From assembly GCA_965237965.1 (NCBI GenBank), contig CBDEGT010000001.1:1-64000 (forward strand): a DNA stretch of 64,000 bases. Reading direction: 5' to 3'. The DNA comes from UBA2988 sp965237965 (GTDB lineage Bacteria; Gemmatimonadota; Gemmatimonadetes; Longimicrobiales; Gaopeijiaceae). The notes under the pieces are model-generated. The model did not search any database. It was not told the origin of the DNA and saw only the letters and a list, made by a program, of their open reading frames with translations. Positions 1 through 8,723 of the stretch are shown here, piece after piece (position 1 is the first letter of the stretch; every line of letters begins with the position of its first letter). The position numbers and the translations under genes were made by a program.

Positions 1-784
1 GTGGTCCACCTGGCCCGCTTCTTCGGCCAGTCCCCGGACCGGCTGACGGAGGAGCAGGTCCGCCACTATCTCGTCCACCTCACCACCGTCAAGAAGGTGG
101 CTCGCGGGACCCACACCATCGCGCTCTGCGGCATCAAGTTCTTCTACGAACAGACGCTGGGACGAAAATGGACCGTCCTGGATGTCGCCCGGCCCAAGAA
201 GGAGAAGAAGCTCCCCGTCGTGCTCAGCCGCGACGAGGTCTGGGAAATCCTCGACAGCGTCCGCAGCCCCATCTACCGCGTCTGCCTCATCACCATCTAC
301 TCGTGCGGCCTGCGCCTCTTGGAAGGCGCTCACCTCCAAGTCACCAACGTCGACGGCGCTCGCAAGATGCTCCACGTGACGGGCAAGGGCGCCAAGGACC
401 GCTGCGTTCCTCTGCCCGACGCCACCCTCCAGCTCCTGCGTGAGCACTGGCGCACCCACCGCCACCCCCCTCTGCCTCTTCCCGGCTACCCGCCAGCCCA
501 GCCAGCCTGCCTCCGAGGCTGCCGTCCGCCCGATCCGCCGCGATAGCCTACAGAAAGCCTTCCAGCGGGCCTTGAAACAGAGCGGCGTCCATAAACGCGC
601 CCACGTCCATTCGCTGAGGCATTCCTACGCCACCCACCTCCTCGAAGCTGGCGTCCAACTCCGGCTGATCCAGGAGTATCTCGGCCATTCCAGCCCGCGT
701 ACCACCGCGATCTACACCCACCTCACCCGCGTAATCCGCGACGACGCCCTCGATCCCATCAACCGCCTCGGGCAGCGCATCTGA
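1..784 (+). pseudogene. Tyrosine recombinase of IS91-type element, frameshifted, 5' end outside window
   Basis: Site-specific recombinase (XerC/D, phage-integrase fold) of the kind accompanying IS91 transposases. The N-terminal SAM-like domain and the catalytic arginine (SCGLRLLEG) are read in the first frame to about 460. The HxxR block (HSLRHSYATHLLEAG), the next histidine (LGHSS) and the tyrosine (IYTH) are read one frame over. The shift lies in the C6 run near 465-470: removing one C joins the two parts into one protein (HPLCLFPATR). Either the gene is broken or the assembly has one extra C. Codon 1 is at the window edge, so the true start may be further left. Confidence 0.8.
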
Positions 785-802
785 CGCCACACCACACGCA
801 TC

Positions 803-1930
803 GTGGTAGAACTGGCCGACATCTTCCAGCAGGCCAGCCCGGATCTCCGGCATGCCTTCCCAGGGCAAATGCTGCCGTCCCACCTCCGGGCCATGAACGA
901 CATCGCCCTCTGCCGTACCCCCGCCCTCGGCGGCTCCGTCTATGCCTGTGACGACTGTGGCGCCCTCGACTACTCCTATCACTCATGCCGCAACCGGCAC
1001 TGCCCCAAGTGCCAGGACGACCGGGCCCAAACTTGGCTCGACAGCCTTCGCTCCCGCCTCCTGCCCTGTGACCACTATCTGCTCACCTTCACCCTCCCCG
1101 CAGAGCTCCGCATCCTAGCCCGCTCCCATCAGCGGCTCGTCTACGGCATCCTACTCCGTGAGGCCGCCGCTGCCGTCCAGACCCTTGCCGCCGACCCCCA
1201 ATGGGTCGGCGCCCGCGTCGCGATTCTCGCCGTGCTCCACACCTGGTCCCGCACCCTCACCTACCACCCCCACGTCCACCTCCTCGTCACCGCCGGCGGC
1301 CTCTCCCCCGACGGCACCGCCTGGGTCAAACCTGCCCACCCTCGCTTCCTATTCCCCGGATATGCACTCTCCGAGATCTTTCGCGCCAAGGTGGGAGACG
1401 CCCTCATACGCGCCGGCCTCAAACAGGAAACCGATTCCCACCTCTGGAACAACAACACACCCTGGATCGCCCACATCCAGCAGATCGCCAACGGCCAACG
1501 CGCGGCCCTCTACCTCTCGCGCTACGTCTACCGCGTCGCTCTCACCAACCACCGCATCGAACGCTTCGAGCACGGCCGGGTCACCTTCACCTACACCCAC
1601 GCCCGAACCCACCAGACCCGCCGCATGACGCTCCTCGTTCAGGACTTCATCGCCCGTTTCCTCCAACACGTCCTTCCACGCGGCTTCACCAAGATCCGCT
1701 ACTACGGCCTCCTCAGCTCCACCTCCGGCAAGGACCTCGAGCGCGTCCGCCATCTCCTCGAATCCGCCGCCCCACAGATCCCTCGGCCACCTGCCGAAGA
1801 AGCCGGCGTCGAGGGCCACCCATCCACACCAGCCCAATCCGCCCTACCTGCACCACGCCTCTGTCCCGTCTGCAGGCGCGGTCACCTCTATCTCTTGGGC
1901 ACCACTTTCAAGCCCAGGGCACCTCCATGA
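803..1930 (+). CDS. IS91 family transposase (zinc-binding N-terminus, HUH/Y domain)
   Basis: Rolling-circle-type transposase of the IS91 family, 375 residues, GTG start. The N-terminal zinc-binding domain shows paired cysteines (YACDDCG, then SCRNRHCPKCQ, about residues 49-71). The HUH metal motif is visible as HPHVHLLV near residue 155, and the conserved LSRYVYRVA and KIRYYGLLSS blocks follow. The C-terminus has a second CxxC pair (LCPVCRRGHL). It follows the recombinase by 18 bases and appears intact, so it could act even though its partner is frameshifted. Confidence 0.9.
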   Translation: MVELADIFQQASPDLRHAFPGQMLPSHLRAMNDIALCRTPALGGSVYACDDCGALDYSYHSCRNRHCPKCQDDRAQTWLDSLRSRLLPCDHYLLTFTLPAELRILARSHQRLVYGILLREAAAAVQTLAADPQWVGARVAILAVLHTWSRTLTYHPHVHLLVTAGGLSPDGTAWVKPAHPRFLFPGYALSEIFRAKVGDALIRAGLKQETDSHLWNNNTPWIAHIQQIANGQRAALYLSRYVYRVALTNHRIERFEHGRVTFTYTHARTHQTRRMTLLVQDFIARFLQHVLPRGFTKIRYYGLLSSTSGKDLERVRHLLESAAPQIPRPPAEEAGVEGHPSTPAQSALPAPRLCPVCRRGHLYLLGTTFKPRAPP

Positions 1931-2535
1931 TCCACGGACTGCCGATCGCCGCTCCCGCCTGCCCTTGTGCCCCAGCCCAGCGCTGGGTCGCCCAGCCTCG
2001 CTGCATCCTTCCCTTTCCGCTCCTCCCCCTCACCCCCCTCCTATCTGACAGCTGGAGCCAAACCACATCTCCGAGCCCCTCCCCTGAACCGCTGCCCCCA
2101 CCCTCCGACCACTCCCGGAGCGCCTCTCGGCCACTCGCCCACGTCTCACTACCCTCCCCGCAGCATTGAAAACCCAAAACCACGGCTCCCTCCCGCTCCC
2201 TCGCCCGGATTGAGCCCAACACCAGATTCTTGCCGCGGCTACGCGCAGCAAGAATCTCTACTTCGATAGGCTCCCACCCAAACTCACCCACTACGTTGAA
2301 GTAGTCGTCCTGTGAGAGTGAGTTGCGGAGGAATTCGCACACTTCCTCCCGATCAGCTGTTGATATGGGTCCGTAGTCCCAATGTTCGTGCCTGTCCTCG
2401 TCATGCACGATTATGCGACCGTCCTCGGTCGCATACACACCCACTGTGTCCGTGCCCCCCAACAACCTTCCAGTTAGACGGCCTGTGTAACCCACGCCGT
2501 CACGGGTTTCGAGGTATACCGAGGTAGGATCAAAA
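1908..2535 (-). pseudogene. Gene stump between IS91 and IS256 elements (unknown, possibly EXLDI-like)
   Basis: A minus-strand frame entering from the IS256 boundary reads FDPTSVYLETRDG, then GRLTGRLLGG and GVYATEDGRIIVHDEDR, until about 2200. It then runs on without obvious protein character into IS91-flanking DNA. The composition up to about 2230 is that of a real soluble acidic protein. The TGRLL plus GRI(I/A)V pattern faintly recalls EXLDI proteins, but I do not claim the family. The 5' end is cut by the IS256 element. On the far side of that element (3913 to 3884, minus) an ATG-MDADVGGWVN frame could be its displaced start. Confidence 0.35.
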
Positions 2536-2549
2536 GGTGTGTAAAAAGA

Positions 2550-2623
2550 GAGGCGACGTACCTTTCCGCTGAGATTTAAACCAGCGAGCCCGGGTGACAG
2601 CCCGGGGAAAGGAACGTCGCCTC
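2550..2623 (+). promoter_or_regulatory. Long hairpin sequestering the transposase ribosome-binding site
   Basis: The arms 2550-2567 (GAGGCGACGTACCTTTCC) and 2606-2623 (GGAAAGGAACGTCGCCTC) pair at 17 of 18 positions. The right arm holds the Shine-Dalgarno GGAAAGGA and ends at the base before the ATG at 2624. The loop contains a second small stem made of two CCCGGG palindromes. The same structure is conserved in the partial copy at 63923-63998. Transposases of other IS families are known to hide their start in this way so that read-through transcripts are poorly translated; here that role is inferred. Confidence 0.7.
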
Positions 2624-3868
2624 ATGAGAGAGGATATCGCGGGACCCCAGGGTGCGTCCAGCAGGCCGATGTGGGAGACGCTCGAGGGGATGGTTAGGGA
2701 GAAGGCGCAGGAGTTCATCCAACAGATCATGGAGGAGGAAGTCACGGAGTTGTTAGGCCGGGAGAAGTCAGAGCGCAGGAGTACGGTGGACTCGGCCGAG
2801 GGCTACCGCAACGGATATGGCAAGCCGAGGCGGTTGGCGATGAGCTCGGGCACGATCATGCTCCGACGCCCTCGGGTTCGGGGCGTCGAGGAGCGGTTCG
2901 AGAGTCGGGTGTTGCCGTTGTTCGCACGACGGACGAAGGAGCTGGGTGCTCTGCTTCCGGAGCTGTATCTGCACGGGCTGGCGGAGGGAGACTTCGAGCT
3001 GGCGATGCGGGGCCTGCTGGGCGAGGGGGCCCCGTTGTCGAAGTCTTCGATTCGGCGGCTGCGGGCGGGATGGACGGCGGAATTCGAGGAATGGTCGAAG
3101 CGCTCGCTGGCCGACCGTGAGGTCGTCTACGTCTGGGCGGACGGGATCTACGTGAAGGCGGGGCTCGAGCGGGACAAGGCAGCACTGCTGGTGGTTCTGG
3201 GCGCGATGCGAGACGGGACGAAGGAAGTGTTGGCCCTGAGATCGGGCTACCGAGAGTCGGTCGAGTCCTGGTCGGAGGTGTTGCGGGATCTGAAGGCACG
3301 CGGCATCGAGGCGCCCCGGCTTCTGATGGCGGACGGTAACGCGGCGATCTGGGGCGCAGTACGGCAGGTATGGCCTGAGGCGGGCGAGCAACGGTGCTGG
3401 AACCACAAGATGAGGAACGTGCTGGACCGGCTGCCGCAGCGGGAGCAGAGCGAGGCGAAGGATCTTCTCAGGGCCGTGGTCTACGCACCGAGCCGGTCCG
3501 AGGCTGTGAAGGCCCGCGAAGTGTTCGCCAGGCGCTACAGGCCGTGGTATCCGAAGGCGGTGGACGTACTCGAGGACGACTGGGAGCGGATGGTGGCGTT
3601 CTACGACTTCCCCGAGGATCACTGGAAGCATCTACGCACGACGAACGTGGTCGAGAGCCCGTTCGCTGCGGTACGGCTCAGGACGACGGCGGCGAAGCGA
3701 TTCAAGCGGGTCGAGAGCGCTACGGCGCTGATCTGGAAGTTGCTCTTGGTGGCCGAGAAGCGCTTCCGAAGGCTCGACGCTCCTCACCTCCTCAAGGACG
3801 TGTTTGAAGGAAGGAAGTTCGAAGACGGAAAGCCCGTCTCAACCCAACAGCGGAAGAATGCCGCCTGA
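2624..3868 (+). CDS. IS256 family (mutator-type) transposase
   Basis: DDE transposase, 414 residues from the ATG at 2624. That start is preferred to the in-frame GTG at 2594 because a strong GGAAAGGA lies 11 bases before it. Family marks are the QEFIQQIMEEEVTELLGR N-terminus, the first catalytic aspartate in VYVWADGIYVKAGL, the second in LLMADGNAAIWGA, the RCWNHKMRNVLDRLP block, and the C-terminal glutamate in TTNVVESPFAAVRLRT. All appear intact, so the element is probably active. Expression is likely restrained by the hairpin over its start. Confidence 0.95.
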   Translation: MREDIAGPQGASSRPMWETLEGMVREKAQEFIQQIMEEEVTELLGREKSERRSTVDSAEGYRNGYGKPRRLAMSSGTIMLRRPRVRGVEERFESRVLPLFARRTKELGALLPELYLHGLAEGDFELAMRGLLGEGAPLSKSSIRRLRAGWTAEFEEWSKRSLADREVVYVWADGIYVKAGLERDKAALLVVLGAMRDGTKEVLALRSGYRESVESWSEVLRDLKARGIEAPRLLMADGNAAIWGAVRQVWPEAGEQRCWNHKMRNVLDRLPQREQSEAKDLLRAVVYAPSRSEAVKAREVFARRYRPWYPKAVDVLEDDWERMVAFYDFPEDHWKHLRTTNVVESPFAAVRLRTTAAKRFKRVESATALIWKLLLVAEKRFRRLDAPHLLKDVFEGRKFEDGKPVSTQQRKNAA

Positions 3869-4066
3869 TACGTTTACACACCTATTGACCCAACCTCCGA
3901 CATCCGCATCCATGACTAGGTAGGAATCGTTCCGTGGAGCGCTTACAGATGTGGGGGAGGAGCTGCGGGATGGCAAGCCCAGCCGGACTATTCCGACAGG
4001 AGGGATCAGGCCGTACTACAACTTCCCACGCAAATGTGGGCGACAGGATAGGTCATCAACGCTCCA

Positions 4067-5206
4067 CTACTGTCGAAAGCCCCTGCTCGGCATGTTCGGG
4101 ATGATCCGTAGCGCATTCCCGCTGTAGACCTTCCGCAGCACGTCGTCCGAGAGTCCGACGCCGTAGAGCTTCCAGAAGGCGTGGTAGTCCCGGTAGTAGT
4201 CGAAGTACTCGTCCTCGGTCTCTAAGACGCGCCAGTAGTACGGATACTCCACGGGCTGAAACGAGTCCTTTCCGAACAGGATCCGGTCCTGGTACTTCTC
4301 GAAAAACGCTCGCGCGAACCGTGGCTGGCGACCGATATCGTAGAGCACGGCACCCAGCTCCCCGTGCACGTTCGGGTACCGGTCGAAGAGCTCGCCGAGT
4401 CGGGCGAGGTCGTTCGTGTACCAGCTCATGTGCGCGACGATCCACTTCGTATTCGGGTGCTTAGCAATCATCCGATCGCGCTCGGCCATGAGGTCGTCGA
4501 AGGTCGGAAACCGAGTGCGGTCGTTAAGCTGACGGTTGGGGAAGATCGCCATCTCGAGCCAACGCTCGTTCTCGTTATCATGTGTCTCAAAGAATTCTGC
4601 CGGATCCCCGGTGTGGATGAAGACCGGCACGCCGAGACGCCCAGCCGTCTCCCAGACGATATCGAGCTCGGGTTCGTCCAGCTCCAGACGTGTCCCGTCA
4701 GCTTTCGCGGTAAACAGCCCGAAGCCCTTGCCAATCTCTCCGACGCCTACGGCACCAGCAGCTACGTCGGCCTCAAGTTGCGCCGCGACGCGCGCACCAG
4801 ATCCCGGCCCGACGTTGCGCAGATCCAGGGTCGTGAAAAAGGCGAATCGGTCCTCGTATCCCGCCGCACGTACAGCCTCAATCTGCGTAGTGAGGCGTTC
4901 TCCGGAGATGCCTCGGGTCTGCACGATCACCTGAATGTTGAGCTCGTCCATGGCGGCCACGACCTGCTCGATCGTCTCCGCGTTGTCGAGCGTTGGCGGA
5001 TGTCCATGGAGATCCACGACCGGGAACCTCGCACTCGGCACCGGATGCTCGGGCACGACTAGGGTCGAACGCGGTTTGTAGTCCACGATGGTCGGTGGCG
5101 GAACGGTCGGCTCGCGGTTCCGGCGCCGCGGAAACTGGGCGGCCGCGTCCTGAGGCAGGAATACGAGAACGAGAAGAAGCAATGACAGTGCACGAGGAAG
5201 GCTCAT
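4067..5206 (-). CDS. Secreted amidohydrolase (metal-dependent TIM-barrel hydrolase)
   Basis: Amidohydrolase_2-type protein, 379 residues from the ATG at 5206, opening with a signal peptide (MSLPRALSLLLLVLVFLP, then AAAQ). Metal-ligand signatures of the superfamily are visible: VVDLHGHPP near the N-terminus, FIHTGDPAEFF, IVAHMSWYTND and the late aspartate in ILFGKDSF. It is probably periplasmic; the substrate is unknown. The frame stays open upstream to a GTG at 5305 that encodes a kinase-type N-terminus (VNRPDPVTRLNAA), so a 33-residue extension could precede the signal peptide. I chose 5206 because the signal sequence then begins normally. Confidence 0.8.
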   Translation of the reverse strand: MSLPRALSLLLLVLVFLPQDAAAQFPRRRNREPTVPPPTIVDYKPRSTLVVPEHPVPSARFPVVDLHGHPPTLDNAETIEQVVAAMDELNIQVIVQTRGISGERLTTQIEAVRAAGYEDRFAFFTTLDLRNVGPGSGARVAAQLEADVAAGAVGVGEIGKGFGLFTAKADGTRLELDEPELDIVWETAGRLGVPVFIHTGDPAEFFETHDNENERWLEMAIFPNRQLNDRTRFPTFDDLMAERDRMIAKHPNTKWIVAHMSWYTNDLARLGELFDRYPNVHGELGAVLYDIGRQPRFARAFFEKYQDRILFGKDSFQPVEYPYYWRVLETEDEYFDYYRDYHAFWKLYGVGLSDDVLRKVYSGNALRIIPNMPSRGFRQ

Positions 5207-5236
5207 CGATAAACTCCGAATTGACGAGAGGAGCAG

Positions 5237-5366
5237 TGGGCACTCTACGCGGTAGCGGCTCTGGACGGCTGCGTTGAGGCGGGTGACGGGGTCCGGCCGG
5301 TTCACCCGATCAAGATGCCGGTCAGGGCGGTAATCCGCGAGAAAGTCCCGCTACAACGGGGCTATG
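5237..5366 (-). repeat. Kinase-start leader module, copy 1 (fused to amidohydrolase)
   Basis: Minus-strand copy of a dispersed repeat. It contains a leader with a GC hairpin (CCCCG...CGGGA), the TTTCTCGCGG block and the CCCTGACCGGCATCTTG block. These are followed from 5305 by GTG and about 20 codons matching the start of the local serine/threonine kinases. The reading frame continues without a stop into the amidohydrolase. Confidence 0.75.
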
Positions 5367-5454
5367 GGGGGCCGTTCCTGCTCTTCCTTCCCGCTGTTGA
5401 ACATCTACGGAGTTCGGCGCACCACCGACGGAGGGGCTCCCTCGTTCGTACCCG

Positions 5455-5856
5455 TCAGCGCGTACGGACAAGGATGGCCCCACCCGAGTAGCCGGTCCCG
5501 AATCGTGTCGTGGCGTCGGAAGCGCTCATGTACTCGATACTCTCGACCTGGTCGGCCTCGAGGCTCCGCAGCTCGTTGATCGCTCCATACGGGAGTCCGT
5601 CAAGCACGACTCGGGCGAAGTCCGAGCCCGCCGCGCCGCCCGCCGCATTACCGAACGAGGTGTCACCCCGGCCTTCCCTCAACCACCGAGGGCGATTGCG
5701 CTGGATGATCTGGTAGACGTTCAGACCCTCGGGGTCAGCCTCACGAAGTAGCTCGCTGGTGATCAGGTTGGAGTTCCCGCCCCCGCTGGCGGTCGCCGCC
5801 GCGCCGCAGCCGGCCAGGACGAGAACGAGCAGAAGAGACCAGAGTTGGAAGCGCAT
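5455..5856 (-). CDS. Small TonB-plug-like lipoprotein
   Basis: 133 residues from the ATG at 5856, which has GGAGG just upstream. The N-terminus is a lipoprotein signal (MRFQLWSLLLVLVLAGCG, lipobox Cys 17). The mature part, ARVVLDGLPYGAINELRSLEADQVESIEYMSASDATTRFGTGYSGGAILVRTR cut into its elements, has the strand order and the final GGAI(L)V of TonB-receptor plug domains, but no barrel follows. Such short plug-like lipoproteins are common in Gemmatimonadota. The partner is unknown. Confidence 0.75.
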   Translation of the reverse strand: MRFQLWSLLLVLVLAGCGAAATASGGGNSNLITSELLREADPEGLNVYQIIQRNRPRWLREGRGDTSFGNAAGGAAGSDFARVVLDGLPYGAINELRSLEADQVESIEYMSASDATTRFGTGYSGGAILVRTR

Positions 5857-5998
5857 CGGTCCTCCATCGGTTGAAGGGCTGCCGATCCTCCCTGGGGGCC
5901 ACATCCCGGCGCTCAGGGTGCTCGGGTCCAGAATTGGATGACACCACATCCGGAGCAAGAGCTCAGGAATCCGATCGGAGCTCTCCCCGACGTAGTCG

Positions 5999-6035
5999 CG
6001 CACGAGGCGCTCTGAACCAGCTGAGCTAAGCGCCC
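5999..6035 (-). tRNA. tRNA 5' half (acceptor strand and D-arm only)
   Basis: On the minus strand the sequence begins with an acceptor strand GGGCGCT, then TA, the D-stem and D-loop (GCTCAGCTGGTTCAGAGCGC), and stops in the anticodon stem. No anticodon loop or T-arm follows. The acceptor strand is complementary to AGCGCCC of the tRNA-Val 3' half at 56529-56570. The rest of 5857-6286 holds no gene I can support. Confidence 0.55.
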
Positions 6036-6286
6036 TACGGAACTTAGTCCTTGTTACACTTGATCTTACTAAACGGTACCGCCCTCGTCCCATCTGACGA
6101 GCTCGCCGTGTAGGAACATACCTACACGATCCGGATCCAAAACAGCACACCTAATCACGCATCGTCCGATGTTCGGGGCACCGCCCGAGTGGAATCTTAG
6201 TATCCGGGACATTTTCCGTCCCCACGTGGCTCGAGCCTCCCCCTGCCGGGACCTACTCGTTTCTTCCATTTGGACATCGCCTCACC

Positions 6287-6583
6287 ATGGGATCCCGAAC
6301 CCCGCCCACCGACAAACCGCAACGGAATGACGAGGAGCTCCACCCGCTCAGGGTCCTGCTCGTCCACGACGACATTGTGTTGGTCAGGACCCTCAAGGCG
6401 GGACTCGAGGCCGAGGGCCTCAGCGTCGTCACCGCGGGGACCGGGGCCGAGACCATCGCCTTGATGGCCAACCCGAATATCGACGTCGACGTGCTAGTGA
6501 TGGACCTGGAGTTGCCGGATTCGTGGGGATCCCAGGTGCGACATCGCAGCCAGGTATCCTGTCCGAATCCAATTCACAAGTGA
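6287..6583 (+). pseudogene. Response-regulator receiver, truncated after the phospho-acceptor
   Basis: 98 residues that begin as a CheY-like receiver: HPLRVLLVHDD with the acidic pair near residue 28, TLKAGLEAEGLSVVTAGTG, and the phospho-acceptor block LVMDLELPDSWGS. The Thr/Ser and Lys positions of a full receiver (about 120 residues) are missing, because the frame runs into unrelated DNA and stops. A cluster of TGTCCGGT-like short repeats at 6598-6632 follows and may mark the deletion. It is convergent with the cheW operon. Confidence 0.65.
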
Positions 6584-6654
6584 CATCTCATCTCCTTATG
6601 TCCGGTTGCGTCCGGTCCTCATGTCCGGTCGTCGTTCGTTCACCATCGTCGTGG

Positions 6655-7248
6655 TCACATTCGGAAGCGCGGGTCCTCGAGGAGCGCTTTGCCGTCGAGC
6701 AGACAGGCTCCGTCGCGAATCATGCCGCGGATCAGCTCCCCACCCTTCGGCCGCTTCGCCGGTTCGACGAGCTCCGACTCGACGATCGGCATCGTCGTGG
6801 TCACGTCGTCGACCGTGAGGCCCAAGTCGTCGCGGTTGGTGCCCAGGACCAGGATCTGTGCCCGGTCCGAGACCCTGACTCCGACGCCGAGCGCCGCCTG
6901 AAAGTCGAAGACGGGGAGAAGCCCCCCGCGCGCCTTCACGAGCCCCACCAACAGGTCAGAGGTGTCGGGAACCCTCACGGGCCGACTATACGGGACCGAC
7001 CGCCTCACGTATCGACTCTCCAGGACGAAGTCTTCGCCGCCGAGGTGGAACCTCACCACGTGGACCGTCTCCTCGACGCTCCCACGGGACCCAGCGGAGA
7101 GCTGCCGGGCCCGCTCCTCGAGCAGCCTCGATTTCTCCGTGCTCGAGAGCTCCCCCGCGGCGCCCAGATCCTTGGACAGCTCCTCCAGGACTCGGCGAGA
7201 CTTCTCCCAGTCGAAGCGCGCCGATGGCGTCTGCTGTTGGGCGCTCAT
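6655..7248 (-). CDS. cheW: CheW-like coupling protein
   Basis: 197 residues. The first ~55 are a charged helical extension (EKSRRVLEELSKDLG) and the rest is a CheW domain: VHVVRFHLGGEDFVLESRYVR, VPDTSDLLVGLVKARGGLLPVFDF, ILVLGTNRDDLGLTVDDV and the C-terminal IRGMIRDGACLLDGKALL. CheW proteins link chemoreceptors to the CheA kinase, neither of which is in the window. The start at 7248 overlaps the cheR stop by four bases (ATGA), so it is the last gene of the cheW2-cheR-cheW unit. Confidence 0.9.
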   Translation of the reverse strand: MSAQQQTPSARFDWEKSRRVLEELSKDLGAAGELSSTEKSRLLEERARQLSAGSRGSVEETVHVVRFHLGGEDFVLESRYVRRSVPYSRPVRVPDTSDLLVGLVKARGGLLPVFDFQAALGVGVRVSDRAQILVLGTNRDDLGLTVDDVTTTMPIVESELVEPAKRPKGGELIRGMIRDGACLLDGKALLEDPRFRM

Positions 7249-8723
7249 TCGAGGACCTCCGTGCGTTGCGCCTGCACCCGCCGGAGCACGCGCAGCGCGA
7301 GCTCCGCGACGGGAACACCGCTGTTGTCGAGGAAGGGCGTGGGCGTGCTCCCACCCCACTGATAGACCGCTGCGAAGGCTCTCTGGGCCAAGCGGAGCGC
7401 TTCCTCCGGATCCCCCATCTCGATCGATCCGAGCGCCAACAGGTAGTACGCCACCGGATGACCGGGGCACAGGTACAGAGCCCTGCGGGCCGCCTCTCGG
7501 GCCTCCGCCGCACGCCGGAGGGCCAAGAGTAGCTCGGCGTGAATCAACTGGACTTCGGCGACCATGGCGTGGTCGCGGACCAGGGACGTGGCGACTTCGA
7601 CGGCCGCCCGCCGGTCCTCGTGGAAGAGCCCGCGCACCCGGGCGAGGCCTTCCTCCACCGCCGACGCATGCGCAGACGCCGCTGCTTCGAGAGAAGTGGT
7701 GTCTTTCGGCTCCTCCGGCGAGACCTCCGAAGCAGCCGCGGCCCTCTCCTCGAGCCAAGGCACGTCGATGACTTCCGGCGGCGGAGCCGGCGGCTCGGGT
7801 GGGACCCACGGCTCCGCCGGAGACCAAGGGGGCGCCCCCGTGAAGTCCACGCTCGCGGCGAACGGCTCCGGCAGGAGCGGGTGTCTGGTCGAGGCCGCTC
7901 GATACGCCATCGTGATGGGGGACTCGAGCAGCAGTCCGCGATCCAGTGGGAGGGGCGGGTCCCACACGCCCGTCATCAACCAACCACCCTGGGAGAGCGC
8001 GAGCCTGAAGCGCCCGGCCAACTCGCGGATCACCGACGGAGACAGATAGAGCATCACGTTACGGCAGAGAATGAGATCCAGCTGCTCGAGGCCCAGCCGG
8101 GGGTTCGGGAGCTCGCCGGTCGCGAGATTGTGATGCTGGAACCGGACGTGGCGCTTCAGCTCATCGCGGACCGGGTAGACCGGGACGCCCCCGCTCGAGC
8201 CCGGGACGCGGAAGTACCGCTGCCGGAAGGCCGCGTCGGTGCCCCGGAAGGACCACTCCCGGTACTCGGCCTTGCGCGCGATGCCCACGTGGGCGTCGGA
8301 CAGATCCGTGCCGATCACATCGAAGCCGGCGTCGAAGCCGGCATCTAAAGCGGCCTCGGTGAGGAGGACGGCGAGGGTGTACGCCTCCTCGCCGGTGGAA
8401 CAACCGGCCGACCACACCCTGAGGCGACGTCCCGCGGACCGCTCCAGGAGATCCGGCAGGAGGAACTCCCACAGGAACACGATCTGCTCGGGATGCCTGA
8501 GGAAGTAGGTCTCGCCCACGACCAGCAGCTCGATCAGGGTGTGCAGCTCGTTGGCGTCGCTGCGGACAACCTGTAAGAGGTCGGCCACGTCGGCGCTGCG
8601 CGTGGCGGCCACGGCCTTCCGGATCCGAAACCTCGCGGCGTCGCTCGAGGTGTCCAGAACGATTCCCGTGCGCTCTAGCACGAACTCGGCCAAGTCCTCG
8701 TACGCCGGTTGCGCGACCTGCAT
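7245..8723 (-). CDS. cheR: CheR-type protein-glutamate methyltransferase with C-terminal TPR region
   Basis: 492 residues. An N-terminal CheR helical domain (about 1-70) is followed by the SAM-binding core RVWSAGCSTGEEAYTL (102-117), the acidic loop VIGTDLS and LDLILCRNVMLYL. A Pro/Glu-rich linker (about 300-350) leads to helical repeats resembling TPRs (RAAVEVATSLVRDHAMVAEVQLIHAELLLALRR broken into repeats, then CPGHPVAYYLLALGSIEMGDPEEAL). CheR methylates chemoreceptor glutamates; CheR-TPR forms occur in alternative Che systems. It overlaps the preceding cheW2 (TGATG) and the following cheW (ATGA). Confidence 0.9.
   Translation of the reverse strand: MQVAQPAYEDLAEFVLERTGIVLDTSSDAARFRIRKAVAATRSADVADLLQVVRSDANELHTLIELLVVGETYFLRHPEQIVFLWEFLLPDLLERSAGRRLRVWSAGCSTGEEAYTLAVLLTEAALDAGFDAGFDVIGTDLSDAHVGIARKAEYREWSFRGTDAAFRQRYFRVPGSSGGVPVYPVRDELKRHVRFQHHNLATGELPNPRLGLEQLDLILCRNVMLYLSPSVIRELAGRFRLALSQGGWLMTGVWDPPLPLDRGLLLESPITMAYRAASTRHPLLPEPFAASVDFTGAPPWSPAEPWVPPEPPAPPPEVIDVPWLEERAAAASEVSPEEPKDTTSLEAAASAHASAVEEGLARVRGLFHEDRRAAVEVATSLVRDHAMVAEVQLIHAELLLALRRAAEAREAARRALYLCPGHPVAYYLLALGSIEMGDPEEALRLAQRAFAAVYQWGGSTPTPFLDNSGVPVAELALRVLRRVQAQRTEVLE

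Larger units (their letters stand above)
1..1930 (+). mobile_element. IS91-type unit: tyrosine recombinase plus IS91 transposase
   Basis: A tyrosine recombinase and an IS91-family transposase lie in tandem on the same strand 18 bases apart, a pairing known from many IS91-like elements. The left end is outside the window. No terminal motif could be fixed on the right; pyrimidine-rich DNA without a clear gene continues to about 2160. Confidence 0.6.
2536..3882 (+). mobile_element. IS256-family insertion sequence, complete
   Basis: A transposase gene is framed by short terminal inverted repeats, GGTGTGTAAA at 2536-2545 and its complement TTTACACACC at 3873-3882. The element is about 1.35 kb, normal for IS256. 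No 8-9 bp target duplication is visible (flanks ATCAAAA and TATTGACC differ), suggesting that recombination has exchanged one flank. A second, related left end sits at 63909-64000. Confidence 0.85.

Noticed and set aside
6523..7362. Plus-strand 279-codon frame across the cheW gene
   Set aside because: Antisense shadow; CheW and CheR motifs lie on the minus strand with operon-type overlaps.
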